Positions 20,601 through 32,109 of a stretch of 64,000 bases of DNA are shown piece by piece (position 1 is the stretch's first letter; each line of letters begins with the position of its first letter). Made by a program: the position numbers and the translations under genes. The notes beneath the pieces were generated by a model, which was not told the origin of the DNA, made no database searches, and was given only the letters and a program-made list of their open reading frames with translations. Origin of the DNA: Neurospora crassa OR74A (taxonomy: Eukaryota; Ascomycota; Sordariomycetes; Sordariales; Sordariaceae). Location: the NCBI RefSeq assembly GCF_000182925.2, contig NC_026507.1, positions 1,860,001 to 1,924,000 on the forward strand, given 5' to 3'.

Positions 20601-21899
20601 CGCTTAAATACAATACCCGTCTCTCTATATTTAATTAATTCGTTAGTATATAATTCGTTATACTTTTTATTAATATTATTAAATCGATCTATTATTAATT
20701 TTACGTTCTTAAAATAGCTATGGATCTATTGTACTTTATACCCTACATCCTATATTAATTATTTAAAAAACGTAGTAAAATTATTATTTAATATCTTATT
20801 ATTACCTTCGTTATAATATACCCTTTTAAATTAGCGTTTAAAGTCGCTAAAATATACCTCGATAGGGTTAAATTCAGGAGAGTACAGCGGCAAATACTAT
20901 AATAAAACCCCCTTTTAATTATATATGTATTAGAATTTGGTATAGGGGTGCTAATTAGTATTATTTATTATTAAAATACTATTACAACCGGGAAATAGAT
21001 TTATTTTAGGGAGTAAGTATTTTACTATCTAATTCTAGACCCCGGCTAAATCCGTTATACTTCTAAATACTAGTATATTAAATAGCCTATTTATTATAAT
21101 AGTTAGGAAGAAATAATACTACGTATTGCGTACGAACTTATTTAATACTATTGTAATAGCGCCGCGGGGTACCCAACTAATATAACGAGTACTATCCTTT
21201 TAATTTATACTAGACTTATCACAAAATATAAATATTTCTATAGTAAATAAAGAGATTTTTAATATCTATTCGGCTACCAATATAGGGGATTATTATAATA
21301 CCTTTATATAAAATCGCTTCTTCTTCTACTTCTCCTATCGAAAGTACTACCGTACAATTTTAATCGAAATATATACGTTATATTCGTTAATTAGAAAGGT
21401 ATAAATTTCGTTGAAGTATAAATTAGGTTTTAATATAAGGAGGTTTATAACTTCCTTTATAATATTAATTATAGTTAATAAAGTATAAGGTGTGATATAG
21501 TATATACTATACCTCAAGCGCCTATATAGGAAGCTTTCTAGTATTTTAGGAAACTTACGATAGTAAAAATGCCTTACTAATATCCGATAGAATATACTTA
21601 TATTTCTATGCACTCCTTACACTTATACTAATAGTCTCAATAATATTATTAGAATATTTATTATTTATTAATATTATCGTTATTAATACCTTTTAGCGGG
21701 TATTAGGGTAGTGTACTATATCGATAACGGTTTAAAAGACAATGTAAATATTAAAATAGATAACTATACAATGTAGAGTATTAAAATATCGACTTTTTGT
21801 ACCAGTTTTGGCTAGATTTCGATATTAAATAATTGAGTTGAGTCGTGTAAAGCGATGTCAAATGGCCAGATTTGTCAAATGCGGTGTGTGGTGGTGTGG
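17665..21899. repeat. AT-rich island degraded by repeat-induced point mutation (RIP)
   Basis: Composition changes abruptly to strongly AT-rich. CA and TG dinucleotides nearly vanish while TA is in large excess, which is what C-to-T change at CpA on both strands leaves behind. Isolated GC-rich words without CA or TG survive (for example GCGCCCGGG near 18670). There is no intact gene. The right third carries a Tc1/mariner-type transposase remnant on the minus strand (separate entry). The left two thirds (about 17800-20440) show protein-like stretches on the plus strand, heavily broken, including Lys-rich and Leu/Glu-rich segments. I cannot assign them to a family; they could be a second element or cargo. 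Islands like this are typically cytosine-methylated heterochromatin in Neurospora. Confidence 0.9.
20580..21660 (-). mobile_element. Tc1/mariner (IS630-like) DNA transposon remnant, transposase region
   Basis: Read on the minus strand from about 21610 downward, blocks match the Tc1/mariner transposase in order. First is a helix-turn-helix region (LKPNLYFNEIYTFLINEYNV, 21347-21480), resembling the fungal form L-x-x-x-P-x-L-Y-L-x-E-I. Next, near 21220-21160, is a first-catalytic-Asp block ending in SWVPRGAI. Then comes SILIINNT near 20970, the second-Asp block. Last is LPLYSPEFNPIE at 20858-20893, the hallmark third block (usual form LPPYSPDxNPIE). Many stop codons interrupt the frame and RIP-type changes are throughout, so it is inactive. 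Exact termini are not visible: no clean terminal repeats specific to this part were found. It may be an independent insertion or the transposase of the whole unit bounded by the 57-bp inverted repeat. Confidence 0.75.
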
Positions 21900-21956
21900 G
21901 CACGCACACACACCTCTTGCCAAGACTGCACAGGCGATTGAGTGTGGGAATAGTAA
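21900..21956. repeat. Right arm of the 57-bp inverted repeat
   Basis: The arm reads GCACGCACACACACCTCTTG at its inner end and ends GAGTGTGGGAATAGTAA. Its reverse complement matches 17590-17646 with one difference near the outer end: a TG in the inferred partner is TA here, a RIP-compatible transition. Homology ceases immediately outside both arms (TGATGCC on one side, AGGACCG on the other). Confidence 0.9.
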
Positions 21957-22645
21957 AGGACCGACCTCATTCCATTTAGTCCCCTTGAAGGTGCCCCACC
22001 CAGATTTAGAAGTTCATCCCAATACAAACAGGCACTGACGAAGGACATGAAGCTCATGCGCTCTGTCATAAATTTGAGACAGGTAGCTTTCTCTCCCCTT
22101 CCGTAGATGGGTACCCAGAATATGGTGCTTACATCATATGAAAACTCCCATATGTATACGACCCGACGGTGCACCGCCGAGGTTGGATCAGACACTGCTG
22201 CCGGCATATGCTTCCGTCTCATACAGACATTGATATGCTACAAGTGCATGCGCAGTCGCGACACCATCAAGGCGTCATAAATTTGGTAGTGTACTATTCT
22301 GTTGGTCTACATACCTCTGTCACTGTGGCCGTCATACCTACCTGAAGGATGAAACCGCTCGGTAGCATTCCGATAGGTGGACGAGCAGACTAGTTCCAAG
22401 TTCTAGCCTAGAATCGTAGTCCCACTGAGCGGCTACTCTAGTGTACAGGGCTGGACGAAGATCACAAGTGTACGACGGAAAAGTAAACAACATCCAAATG
22501 TCAGCTCCAAAATATTTACATGCATTTAGGTGGATCCATATACATATACTACCAATGTTGTCACGAAACCATCCCATCATCTTCGCAATCCCTACATGAT
22601 ATCATCTCCAAACCCCCCTATGGCTATATACACTATCCCACTTGC
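21957..22645. other. Spacer and 3' flank of the Asn-rich protein gene
   Basis: About 690 bases, normal composition, no supportable gene. Confidence 0.4.
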
Positions 22646-23869
22646 TTACTGAGAGATATCAGTGCCAGCAAAACCCAAAAGCTCGTTCCACTTCTGCGCA
22701 GTAGACGCGTCCTTTGTTCCAAGAGCCTTGATCTGGGCCTTGGCATCCAAGCACGCCGTCTTGGCCGCCTGGTTGGCCTGGCAGACGTTGGTCAGCTGGT
22801 CACAGATGCGGTTGGTGATGATGTTGGGGTTGAGCGCCTCCTGCTGGCCCTTGGCGACGAGCGGGTCCTTAGGCAGGAAGGTGAACTCGGTGGCCTTCCG
22901 GTTGCCGCGGCCGCCGACGAAACTCATGGTGGGCACGCAAAGACCAAAGTCGGCGCCGGCGAGGGTGGACTTTTGAACACCGTTGCTGCTGTTGTTGTTG
23001 CCGGTGTTGGCGTTGTCATTGCCGTTGTTGCTGTTGTCATCGTTATTGTTGCCGTTGTTGTCATTGCCGTTGTTGTCATTGCCGTTGTTATTGTTGTCAT
23101 CGTTATTATTGCCGTTGTTATCGTTATTGTTGCCATTGTTGTCGTTACCGTTACCGGCATCGGCAGCTTCGGAGGTGGCGGCAGGAGCAGCAGAAGTGAC
23201 CGCGGAGGTAACAGCACCAGTATTGCCGTTGTTGCTGTTGTTGCCGTTGTTGTTGTTGTTATTGTTGTTATTGTTGTTATTGTTACCAGCAGCAGGCGCG
23301 GTGGTAGATCCGCTGGAGCTTTGGGCAGTGAAGTTGGTGAAGCCATTGGCTTTCACGATATCCGCAACACTCAATCCATCGTTGGCGAACGGAGAGGTGA
23401 GAGACTTGGCCGAGTTGGCATTCTCAACATCAGCGCCGGTCACAGCCGGGTCAACAAGGGGAACGATGCCTCTCAGCTCTTGGGTGGCCGGCAGAGCTGG
23501 ATCGGAGCAGATGGAAGGAATGGAGACAGCAAAGGGGTTAAAGTTCTTTTCAGCGGCGACAAGCTTCTTGGCTGCGTCAATGACGGCCTTGTCATTGCCG
23601 AGTTCCGAAACAATCCGGTCGGCAAGGGTAAGCTACAAATATCTGTCAGTAAGGAAGAGTATCGTTAAGCTTGTAGATGTACTAACCTTGTCACAGGCGT
23701 TGGCACCGGCGAGCAGGACACCGGGAGTGGAGCCTGCGAGGGTGGGAGCAACACCAGGGTTGCCAAAATTGCTCAGAGAGGAGATGATGTTGGCAACAGA
23801 CTGCTCCTGACCAAAGCGAGCTTCGGCCGTGGCCAAAAGAAGGGCGGCAAGGGCAAGTTTGGAGTACAT
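22646..23869 (-). CDS. Secreted fungal protein with an Asn/Gly/Asp-rich repeat region
   Basis: Exon 1 23869-23687 and exon 2 23632-22646 flank a 54-nt intron (GTTAGT donor, CTGAC branch, TTGTAG acceptor); 389 aa. MYSKLALAALLLATAEARFG is a signal peptide. Then follow a conserved fungal domain with SSLSNFGNPGVAPTLAGSTP, ANACDKLTLADRIVSELGND, EKNFNPFAVSIPSICSD, LRGIVPLVDPAV and NANSAKSLTSPF. Residues about 160-265 are low complexity: Asn runs, then short tandem units such as GNDNNGN. The C-terminal ~85 residues regain order (FVGGRGNRKATEFTFLPKDP, CQANQAAKTACLDAKAQIKA). This family is widespread in Pezizomycotina, often mislabelled circumsporozoite-like because of the repeats. Function is unknown; a cell-wall or matrix role is plausible. 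It lies about 700 bases from the RIP island yet shows no RIP-like change. Confidence 0.85.
22978..23290 (-). repeat. Asn-codon microsatellite inside the secreted protein gene
   Basis: AAC/AAT-rich tract with GGC, GAC and GAT interruptions. It encodes Asn runs followed by degenerate units (N-N-G-N-D) over about 105 codons. Codons alternate AAC and AAT rather than a pure trinucleotide, suggesting the repeat is old or maintained at protein level. Confidence 0.8.
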
Positions 23870-25611
23870 GATGATCAAGCTTTTTTTGACCTGATGGGTG
23901 ATAACGCTGGTAGTTTGTTGGATGCAAGAATGCTGAAATATGGAAGAAACGAAGACCGGCCGAGCGGTTTGGAAAGAAGTCAAGTAATTGAGTAGTAGTA
24001 GTAAGGTTGAAAGAGTGAGAAGAAACGAAATAGTTGCCAGAACTGTAGACACCGGAGACCCGAAAAAAGAGAATGAAGCTGATGATGAGAAGGGAAGAGA
24101 AAGCGGTGATGTTCACGGGAGGACAGTCAAGTTATATAGAAACGATGACGGCAACCGAGCGATCTGGACCCCGTATCAAAGTCCATCTAATGGGTTGCCC
24201 CTGATGGATAGCATGCCTCTACACTATAGGACGACAATAGACCAGGTACTGAGGAAAAGAGGTGTTGTTGAGATCGTCTCATCTCTGACGAGGCATTGCT
24301 GTCCCTGTGTCAATCGTTTGTGGTTAGGCTAGGGGAATCCCCTGCCCACATATACCATGGGCGGTAAACAAGACCACCATCTCATCAGCCTGGTGAACTC
24401 TGGGCCCGTATTGAGATTCACCTGAACCCTGGCAGATCTTGCCGGCAGTCTGGGCTAGAAGCTGGATGGATCTTGTGGGGGATCTTGGGACGCAAGCCAT
24501 GACGCTCCCATGCTCATGGCAAGGAGGAACACGAGAACCGCAGACGGTTGGGAACATTGCTCACTGCTCACTATAGTACTCACTTCCTTAGCATGTTGAA
24601 AGGTAGCATTCAGAGAGTTTCAAGGAGAGGTCTTTCTGGGGAAAACCAGCCTTGAACTTTACCGAGGCTTGATAGTGAGCGGTTGTAAGAGCTGCCGCCC
24701 GGGGATAAGTGTAAAGTCGGGCATCCAATGTTCCCGATGATGGGAGTGAGGTTCAGCAGAGCAACCTTCGGCGGCGGTGGTGGTCGATGAAGGTCTGGAG
24801 CCTGATCCTGGTGTTTCGTTCTCTTGGCGCACGGACAGAGATGGTCTCAGTCTGTCAACGTGCAGGCATTGAGAATAAGCTTAAACGTTGGCGATCGTCT
24901 TGGAAGCCATGAGGCCGCAGGGATGGCGACCGTTGATGGATGTGAGGATGGAGGAGGAGGAGGGGAGTGATGACCCAAGGTTGGATTTTGGTTCGGATGT
25001 TTCTCGCTTCGGCGTCAGGGCATGTCCGTCAGGGATCGAGCGGCGCTGTGATAGGTCTACAGACCCCTGAAAGCCCTGTAGGTCACGGTTAGCGCCTCAC
25101 TAGTGATGACATCAAACCAGGGCACCTCACCATCTGCAGGAGGGGACTGGGGTTGTGAGACGCTCCCGAGACGTCGGCACTGTTTTCTCCCGGACTCCTC
25201 CACTCCCCGGGCAACTCTCGCTTGGACTCTTCCTTCTCCCCAGGCAGCCTCCCCGATTTCAGTCTAACCGACAGTCACGACACATGTCACGATACGCTTT
25301 GCAAATCTGATTCTCCAATCTGGTCGTGAATCATCGACTGACCCAAGTCGATTGGGGGCATACGGCCCCGGGGAACGGATTCGACGGCGATGAGGACGAG
25401 GACGTGGACGTGGACGACGGGATTATGGTATCGTCGGGATACATCAGCATAATGCCACGACCGGCACTATGAAAATGATCCTCATCACTTGGTCTGCCGG
25501 TCATCTCGCCACGACAACAGTCCATATCGAACATGATTCATCCACTCCGGCCTTGAACCGGACAGCATCGATGCTACTTCCTTGGAGAGTGTCAGCTGCT
25601 TGTTCCTCACA
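23870..25611. other. Intergenic region
   Basis: About 1.7 kb holding the promoter of the Asn-rich protein gene and the 3' flank of the 2EXR gene. Small frames (for example 24888-25070) have no support. Confidence 0.4.
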
Positions 25612-26622
25612 TCATCTTAGGAGAGGAGATAGGAGACGAACCAAGTTGTCTCTGATAGCCTGTAAAGCCCTCATAGGGCCTCTCGGCTCACTTCGCACAT
25701 CATGGTCATCCAGGCTGAAATACGTCCGGCTGTATGAGTGGAAAGTCCGTTTCTTTCTTGGCCCAGTGGCCGACATCTCTGTTTTATCCATCGTCTCTGT
25801 CCCTTTCCCCTCCTCAGCCATCGCTTCTTTATTCTTGTCCTCTTTACCACCGTTCCTACCCATCGCCACATCCAACATGTCCAAGCAGTCCGGGTCAACA
25901 ATAAGCCAAAACTCGTCCAACCTCTCAAACCTTCTCACCACATTAGCCACACACCGCGCACAAAAGGGCGGGTCGGCTTCGGAATAGTGAATCTCAAGAT
26001 CCCTCCTCCCTTCCCCGTCGCCGTCAGGTCCGTCGGGCCCCGGGCCCCCCGCGACCCCGACATGTGTCCAGTGCACACACTCATGCCTCCACATGGCCTG
26101 CAGCTCCTCTGGGCTCAACCCCACTCCTTCGTCGCCGCTGGGGTCGTCGTCCGTCGAAATTCCCCACACGTTCCATCCAGGGCGAAAGTATCTTACCGCG
26201 AACCGGCGGGCGCCCGTAAACACAATGTGTTCGAAATCGGCCCACTCCACCGCCGCCATGGTTTCTTTTGGTCCGGTGTCCGCTCCTCCGACGCAGACGA
26301 GATCGTCGGTTAGGTCGAGGGTTAAGGGGGTCGTCGACACAGGCGGGCTACCGTGTTTGGGCATGGGCACAAGTGTCTTATGTTCAATCGCCCGGGTGTG
26401 TCGGATCACGGCCGAACGGGCGTCATGGCAGGCGAGTGAGAGATTTCGCAAGTTGAGGTCTGCGGATTGGTGTCGGTCCGGAACGAGGTGCATGTCCCAA
26501 TCTACCCAGCTGGTGTCCGGGAGCTTCTGGAAAAAGTGAAGGCATGGGGAGAGGGCTGCTGCGTGGTCCCAGACTAGGTCTTGGAGTTCTGGAGGGAGAC
26601 GGACGAACTGAGTGAACGACAT
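25612..26622 (-). CDS. 2EXR-domain protein
   Basis: A single exon of 336 aa. The N-terminus FTQFVRLPPELQDLVWDHAA is the 2EXR signature (aromatic, LPxELRxxIW), followed at about 55-75 by LNLRNLSLACHDARSAVIRH, the second conserved element. A central region has strand-like segments (DLVCVGG, FEHIVFTGARRFAVRYFRPG), then an acidic linker with SEADPPFCARCVANVVRRF and a charged low-complexity tail (about 255-290, Lys/Glu/Met-rich). 2EXR genes form large paralogous families in filamentous fungi. They resemble F-box modules in placement, but their role is unknown. The stop follows RLLSPLLR; a further 3' exon is possible but not evident. Confidence 0.8.
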   Translation of the reverse strand: MSFTQFVRLPPELQDLVWDHAAALSPCLHFFQKLPDTSWVDWDMHLVPDRHQSADLNLRNLSLACHDARSAVIRHTRAIEHKTLVPMPKHGSPPVSTTPLTLDLTDDLVCVGGADTGPKETMAAVEWADFEHIVFTGARRFAVRYFRPGWNVWGISTDDDPSGDEGVGLSPEELQAMWRHECVHWTHVGVAGGPGPDGPDGDGEGRRDLEIHYSEADPPFCARCVANVVRRFERLDEFWLIVDPDCLDMLDVAMGRNGGKEDKNKEAMAEEGKGTETMDKTEMSATGPRKKRTFHSYSRTYFSLDDHDVRSEPRGPMRALQAIRDNLVRLLSPLLR

Positions 26623-29266
26623 TATATTCAGTGGCTGAGTGATCTAGATCCCAAAGAACAAGGAAAGATAAGCTGACCGATCTGCTCGGTTAGTAAATGG
26701 CCGAATAAGTACCTCTATGAGTTTGTCCGAATCTTTGACGGCGTTGTTTTCCAAAGGCCATATCCGCTCACCACGTACATGGCCATCCTTTCAAACCGTC
26801 GCATCGTACATTACCACGGAGCTTACTGGGATTGCCCAATCATCTTGTGAACGCCACTTGTCCCAAGATAAAGACCCTTTGACGGTCGGACATGATCATC
26901 ATGATGCAATAAGCTCTCCCTCAGGGTTAGGGTTCATGGGGTTCCTGGAGTCGAAGATGGAAAAGCGCCGTCTCGTCTGCACATCAAACAGAGGTTACTC
27001 GGAGTAACTTCGTCTCGACGTTATCAAGCGTTGGAAAGGAGATCCCATGAGGAGCTGATGGCTGTCGCTAAATCGGTGACTTTTACAGCCAAACAAACTC
27101 ATGTGGTTGCAGTGTTCGCTGCCGTTCTGCGACACCGTGTCGTTGACTGGCTTTGTTGCACTTTCTTCAAGCTCCCAAGCTAACACACACAAGGTACTTA
27201 CTCTCTATCAACCTCATACATCGATCGAAAGGTTTCTCGAGGTAGGTAGCTCCATCATGTACCACTCGATCTGTATACACACCATGAACCTCTCAAACTG
27301 GGATACTTTACTTCCAAATAAACAAACATCGTTTCAAGCATAGAAGCAACAGTCCCATGCTGCACCACCCCGGCATTTCCTTTTGGGAAACACCCTGTCA
27401 ATAAATCTCAAGTGCCTGTAACACAGTCAGCTGTATCCGGAAGGCATTGGCAAGGCTGGCAAGCCAACGAAGTACTACGGAGTACGGCGTTTTGTCGTTG
27501 ACGTCTGGTAATTGAGGGGTGCATACACACCAACCGCTTCCCGGGACTGGGAGCCCTTGACTGTATTTCCGTGCACTTCATCAAGACGAAAGAAATACCA
27601 AGGGGACCGAGATGACCAGATTTGCTACTCCTAGGTAAGTGAGCATCGCAAATTCTCATCGATATGAGTACGGCGATACCACCCTTCAACATTTATGATT
27701 AGTATGCTTTAGCTGTACGCCAAGTTTGGACCAGAATGCTTTTTCCTCTTATCCGGAGATAAGAAGTTACCTCCATCCACAAACTGTGTGAACTGTGAAT
27801 GTGGGTGTGTGGGACACGTCTCCCTTTCTCATGGTCACTGTGTTCACTGTAAGCTTCCCGTCACATTCATACCACCCTTCGAGCCTCTCGTCTCTCTTCC
27901 CGCTCCCGCCAAAGGCGGAAGGTGATAGGATACCGGTAAAGCACATCTTGGCAACGGTCCAATCAGCAACATGGATCAATGTTTACGGGGAGAAAAGGAG
28001 GAGCGAAGAAAGCTTGTGTTGTTGGGTCGACGGGTGGCCGGCCTCGTGCATCCGACTAAGGTTGTCAACGCCATCCAACCCTGCCCGTCAGCCACTCAGT
28101 CGGTTACTATAGGCTGACAATTTCTAGCCTGCTGACCACTGCTTCCTGCTTCATCATGACATCGACCGACAACGGCTGTCGTGTTGGGGTTTGGTCTCGG
28201 GGTCGGCATCATCCCGAAGGGTCGGGTGGGATTGGTTGGATCATTAGAGATGATATTCCCGGATCGACGTCTTGCCGATGCGCTTCCGGGACAGTCATAG
28301 AAAAGCGGCTTTGTGCACGCTTTTATGCACGCCATGAGCACAACTACCATCCAGCCTCACAACGCCCGATCTATTTCCCTGCCGCTCTCTTTTGACGCGT
28401 CTCCTTTCCGGAAATGCAACCTGAGCGACCTCGCGCTAGGGGAAAAGAGTGACGCTATGGAGGTCTGGACTGCTCACTCTTACCCGCGTGCTACCCCAGA
28501 GACCGAGAGCAAGCGTTGCTTTCGTGCTATGCGACCGAGTGACGGACGGAATGGACTCTTTCGGCCCCAAAGAATCACAGTTCCTACAGGGTTCCATTAT
28601 ACTCCTCACGTAGGTACCTTACGAGTTAGCGGCAGATATGGATATGTTTACCCATACATACCTACCTTACCTAGGTACATATGCATCTAGCTTCCTTCTC
28701 TCTCCTCAAATTAGCTTCTTATTCTCCTTGCCGAGTTGCCGACTGTGTGTTCCCTTTGCTCTTTGCTTGTTGTGCCTGGCCATTTTTCGTTCTTGCTGTA
28801 TCTTCCCTCTTTTTCTTCATTGCTCTACACTTTACGAGTGTAGGGCAACACTGCCATCACTGGCAACCTTTACGGTATCTTACAACAAGTAGTGTGGTAT
28901 CCGACGTCAGGTTATCAATCTTAACCATCAAGGTACGTATGTGTGGAGTTGTTTTATATCCAGTCCAAGTCCCCTGAAAGATCATGGCATGACAGGATCC
29001 ACTGATTTTCGTGGACAAAACGTGGGGAGAGCCCCGCGGGAAATAAGGTTTGGCCTCCACCCACGATCTACAGATCCTTCCCTGACTGGCATGATCATAA
29101 CCATGGTTCAAGTCAACGGGGATATCTAAGCATTCAAGAACCATGATCTTACTTCCTTTCCCCAGGAGAAAGACAGAGCACATATCATCTCTCCCATCTT
29201 CGGCAGTGACAATGGCTGATAACCGTCTCAAGAAACGGCCCGCACGGCGCTTACTGAGCACCAAAG
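26623..29266. other. 2.6-kb gene-poor interval
   Basis: I see no supportable gene. A TACCTAGGTA palindrome lies at 28668-28677, and CT-rich leader-like sequence precedes the MFS gene. A short frame starting at 29213 (MADNRLKKRPARRLLS) overlaps the MFS start in another frame and would act as an upstream ORF. Confidence 0.45.
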
Positions 29267-31205
29267 ATGACAAGATCTCAACCACCAGGGCAGGCGGCCC
29301 CAATCACCAATGAGCAGGAGCACAATATCAACCGTTCCTCTACATCAGGAGAAGCAGAACGGCTTTCTCTACAAAGACAGAAATCGATAGAACAAGCCAT
29401 CGACGAGGGTCACGACGCCGACATCCCATCCGACATCGGTTACGTACTTGACGAGCAAGGCGAGAAGCGGCGCAAAGAGGCCATACGCCGCAACTCTCTC
29501 GCCCGGGCACGAAGTCATGCCAGCCATACCAGCCATCATCATCACCATGATGATCACGACATAGAAAAGGAGGCGGCAGCCGGCAAAGAAGCTTCCTCCT
29601 CCCACGATGATCCGCAGGAAGACTCATCGGGCGCCGTTACTTCCTCCTCGTCGGAAGAGGACGAAGCCAACATCATCTGGTGGTCCGAAAACGACCCCGA
29701 AAACCCCTACAACTGGCCCCGCTGGCAAAAAATCCTCAACGTCGGGCTCATCAGCGCGCAAACCTTTATCGCGCCCTTGGCCTCCTCCATCTTTGCCCCC
29801 GGTGTCCCCTCGGTGATGAAGGAGTTTCACAACTCCTCTCCGGAACTGGCCTCGTTCGTGGTATCGGTGTACATCCTGGGCTTCGCGGCTGGGCCCTTGG
29901 TGATTGCCCCGTTGAGCGAGATCTATGGAAGGCTGGTTGTTTATCATGGCTGCAACGTGTGTTTTATTGCTATGTTGATCGCGTGCGCTGAGGTGCCGAG
30001 TCTCAATGCGCTCATCGCGTTCCGGTTTTTGTCGGGCATCTTCGGTAGTTGCCCGGTGACTAATGGCGGGGGCACCATCTCGGACATGATCACGCAGGAG
30101 AAGCGGGCGACAGCGATGGCGCTGATGACCATGGGGGTGTTGCTGGGGCCCATCATCGCGCCGATTATTGGGGGCGTCATCAGCGACTCGGACCTAGGCT
30201 GGCGCTGGGTGTTTTGGATCCTGACGATCGTGGCGGGCGTGGTGGCGCTGTGCATGGTCGTTTTTGGCAAGGAGTCGTACGCGCCGGTGCTGCTGCAAAG
30301 GAGGGTCGACAGGCTGCGCAAGGAGACGGGTAATGACATGTTGAGGAGTAAGCTGGATATCGGATTGAGCCCGAAGGATTACTTCAAGCGCAGCATTGTG
30401 AGGCCGCTGAAGATGCTGGTGTTTAGCCCGATCTGCATCATCTTTGCCATCTATATCGCCATCGTCTATGGGTACATGTACCTCATGTTTACCACGATTT
30501 CGAGGGTGTTTACCAACCCGGAGACTTATAATTTCGGTATGTAACAGGCAGGCAGGCATGCCTCCCGCGTCATTTGTCGCGATTGCTAATAACGCGTGAA
30601 CAAAACAGGCACCAGGATCGTCGGCCTGGTCTTCCTTGGCATGGGCGTTGGCTCACTCCTTGGCCTCGTTTTCTTTAGTGTCGCCAGCAACCGCATCATG
30701 AAGGCCAAAGCCGGCCCCGACGGCAACGGAACATGCACCCCCGAGGATCGGCTCACGGTGCTCCCCATCGGTGCCATACTCCTACCCGCTGGCTTCTTCA
30801 TCTATGGCTGGACGGCCCAGTACCATGTCCACTGGATCGTACCGATTTTGAGCCACGTTCTGATCGGGTTCGGCAATATCGTGATATTCATGGCCATCAG
30901 CATGGTGAGCTTCTTGCCTGTTTTGGTCGAGGAAAACCCAAGGACGGGACTGATTGATATCTTGATAGGCCTTGATTGATACGTTCACCATCTACGCTGC
31001 GTCTGCTCTGGCTGCTAACACAGTAGCGAGAAGTGTCTTTGGAGCTGTCCTCCCCATCTTCGGCTTGCGAATGTACGACACGCTTGGGCTAGGATGGGGA
31101 AACAGTCTGCTGGCGTTCATCGCCGTGGCATTGATCCCGGTGCCGTTTTTGCTGATCCGATATGGTGAGTTGCTGCGAACGAGATATGAGATTAAGAACC
31201 TCTAG
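29267..31205 (+). CDS. Major facilitator superfamily transporter, DHA1-type drug/polyamine:H+ antiporter
   Basis: Three exons: 29267-30536, 30609-30904 and 30969-31205. Introns are 72 nt (GTATGT...ACAG) and 64 nt (GTGAGC...GATAG). The product is 600 aa. The N-terminal ~140 residues are hydrophilic, with a His-rich patch ([13 protein letters not shown]) and an acidic stretch. Then come [15 protein letters not shown] and 12 predicted membrane spans. DHA1 hallmarks are [11 protein letters not shown], the loop [14 protein letters not shown] after span 2, [34 protein letters not shown] and GWRWVFWIL. The second half includes [12 protein letters not shown] joined to [19 protein letters not shown] across intron 2, and ends with [20 protein letters not shown]. 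It is expected in the plasma membrane, exporting drugs, polyamines or metabolites. Substrate cannot be inferred, and no pathway genes adjoin it. Confidence 0.93.
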
Positions 31206-32109
31206 GCGGAGTAGGTAGTTGAGCATAGGGTTGATGGCGACTCGTCGTGATCGTAAACGTGTGTCTTTGGACTACATGTTCAGACGACTGTTTCAGTGTT
31301 GATGTTTATATCACAGATATATATGTGCATGATGAAAAAACCTTCAACAATGAAATGGATCTCTCAGTTCCATGTGATTCACCAACAAGGGAAATGACTC
31401 GTGGTGCAGATGCCTTGAACCCGGAATCGTTGGAGAGCTCCATTCGCACGGACGTGACTGGCTGGCTGGCTTGGCCAACAGCCCTCGGCTATGATTCCGG
31501 AACAAGGGTCGGGAAACCACGGGATCACGAACCGAACTTTGAGCCCTACAGCCAAACAACTTGCGGAGACAACGGACATGCGCAACTTTGGGCCACGAAA
31601 ACTGCTGCGAGAACCCTTGGAAAGTCCCAGGGCATCAAAGTGCAGTTATTCCTGATTCAAAACCCTATCGAAAAGCACAAAAATGCAAAAGAAACAGGTG
31701 TGTATCCCGCGGTCATCAGAACCGCTCCTGAACGCCCAGTCCTCTAAAGATCCATCCCCCTCCCGACCCAGCCCGCCTGGCTACTGGCATCCACTGCCGG
31801 ATATGAGGAGGCCGATCAGCACTTGAGCCGGCCAAAACTAGCCAAACTCAGAAACACCTTCTCTGCTTCCTCTCTTCGACAAACATAACGACTGGCCATT
31901 CTGTCCAAGAGATATATATACGTGGGGTAGAAACCGCCAATGCTCGTGTCATGGCGCCACGATCCCCTCCTCCAGCCGGGAAATAACCGATTCCCAATCA
32001 GCACGCCTCCTTGGACAAGAACAATGATTTCGATCCTCACTCTTCAGCTGTGAAGGATGGTATCGCCTTCGATGTACCAAGGCTCGCGACGTTCTCTGCC
32101 ATCCGCCAT
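31206..32109. other. Convergent intergenic spacer
   Basis: About 900 bases between converging genes. A 166-codon frame at 31247-31747 has no motif, and most of it lies where 3' untranslated sequence is expected, so it is not called. Confidence 0.4.

Noticed and set aside
22520-23810. Long plus-strand frames rich in Val/Leu/Ile opposite the Asn-rich gene
   Set aside because: They are the antisense shadow of Asn codons; the minus-strand gene has signal peptide, intron and conserved domain.
31247-31747. 166-codon frame after the MFS gene
   Set aside because: Lies in expected 3' flank, no motif or domain.
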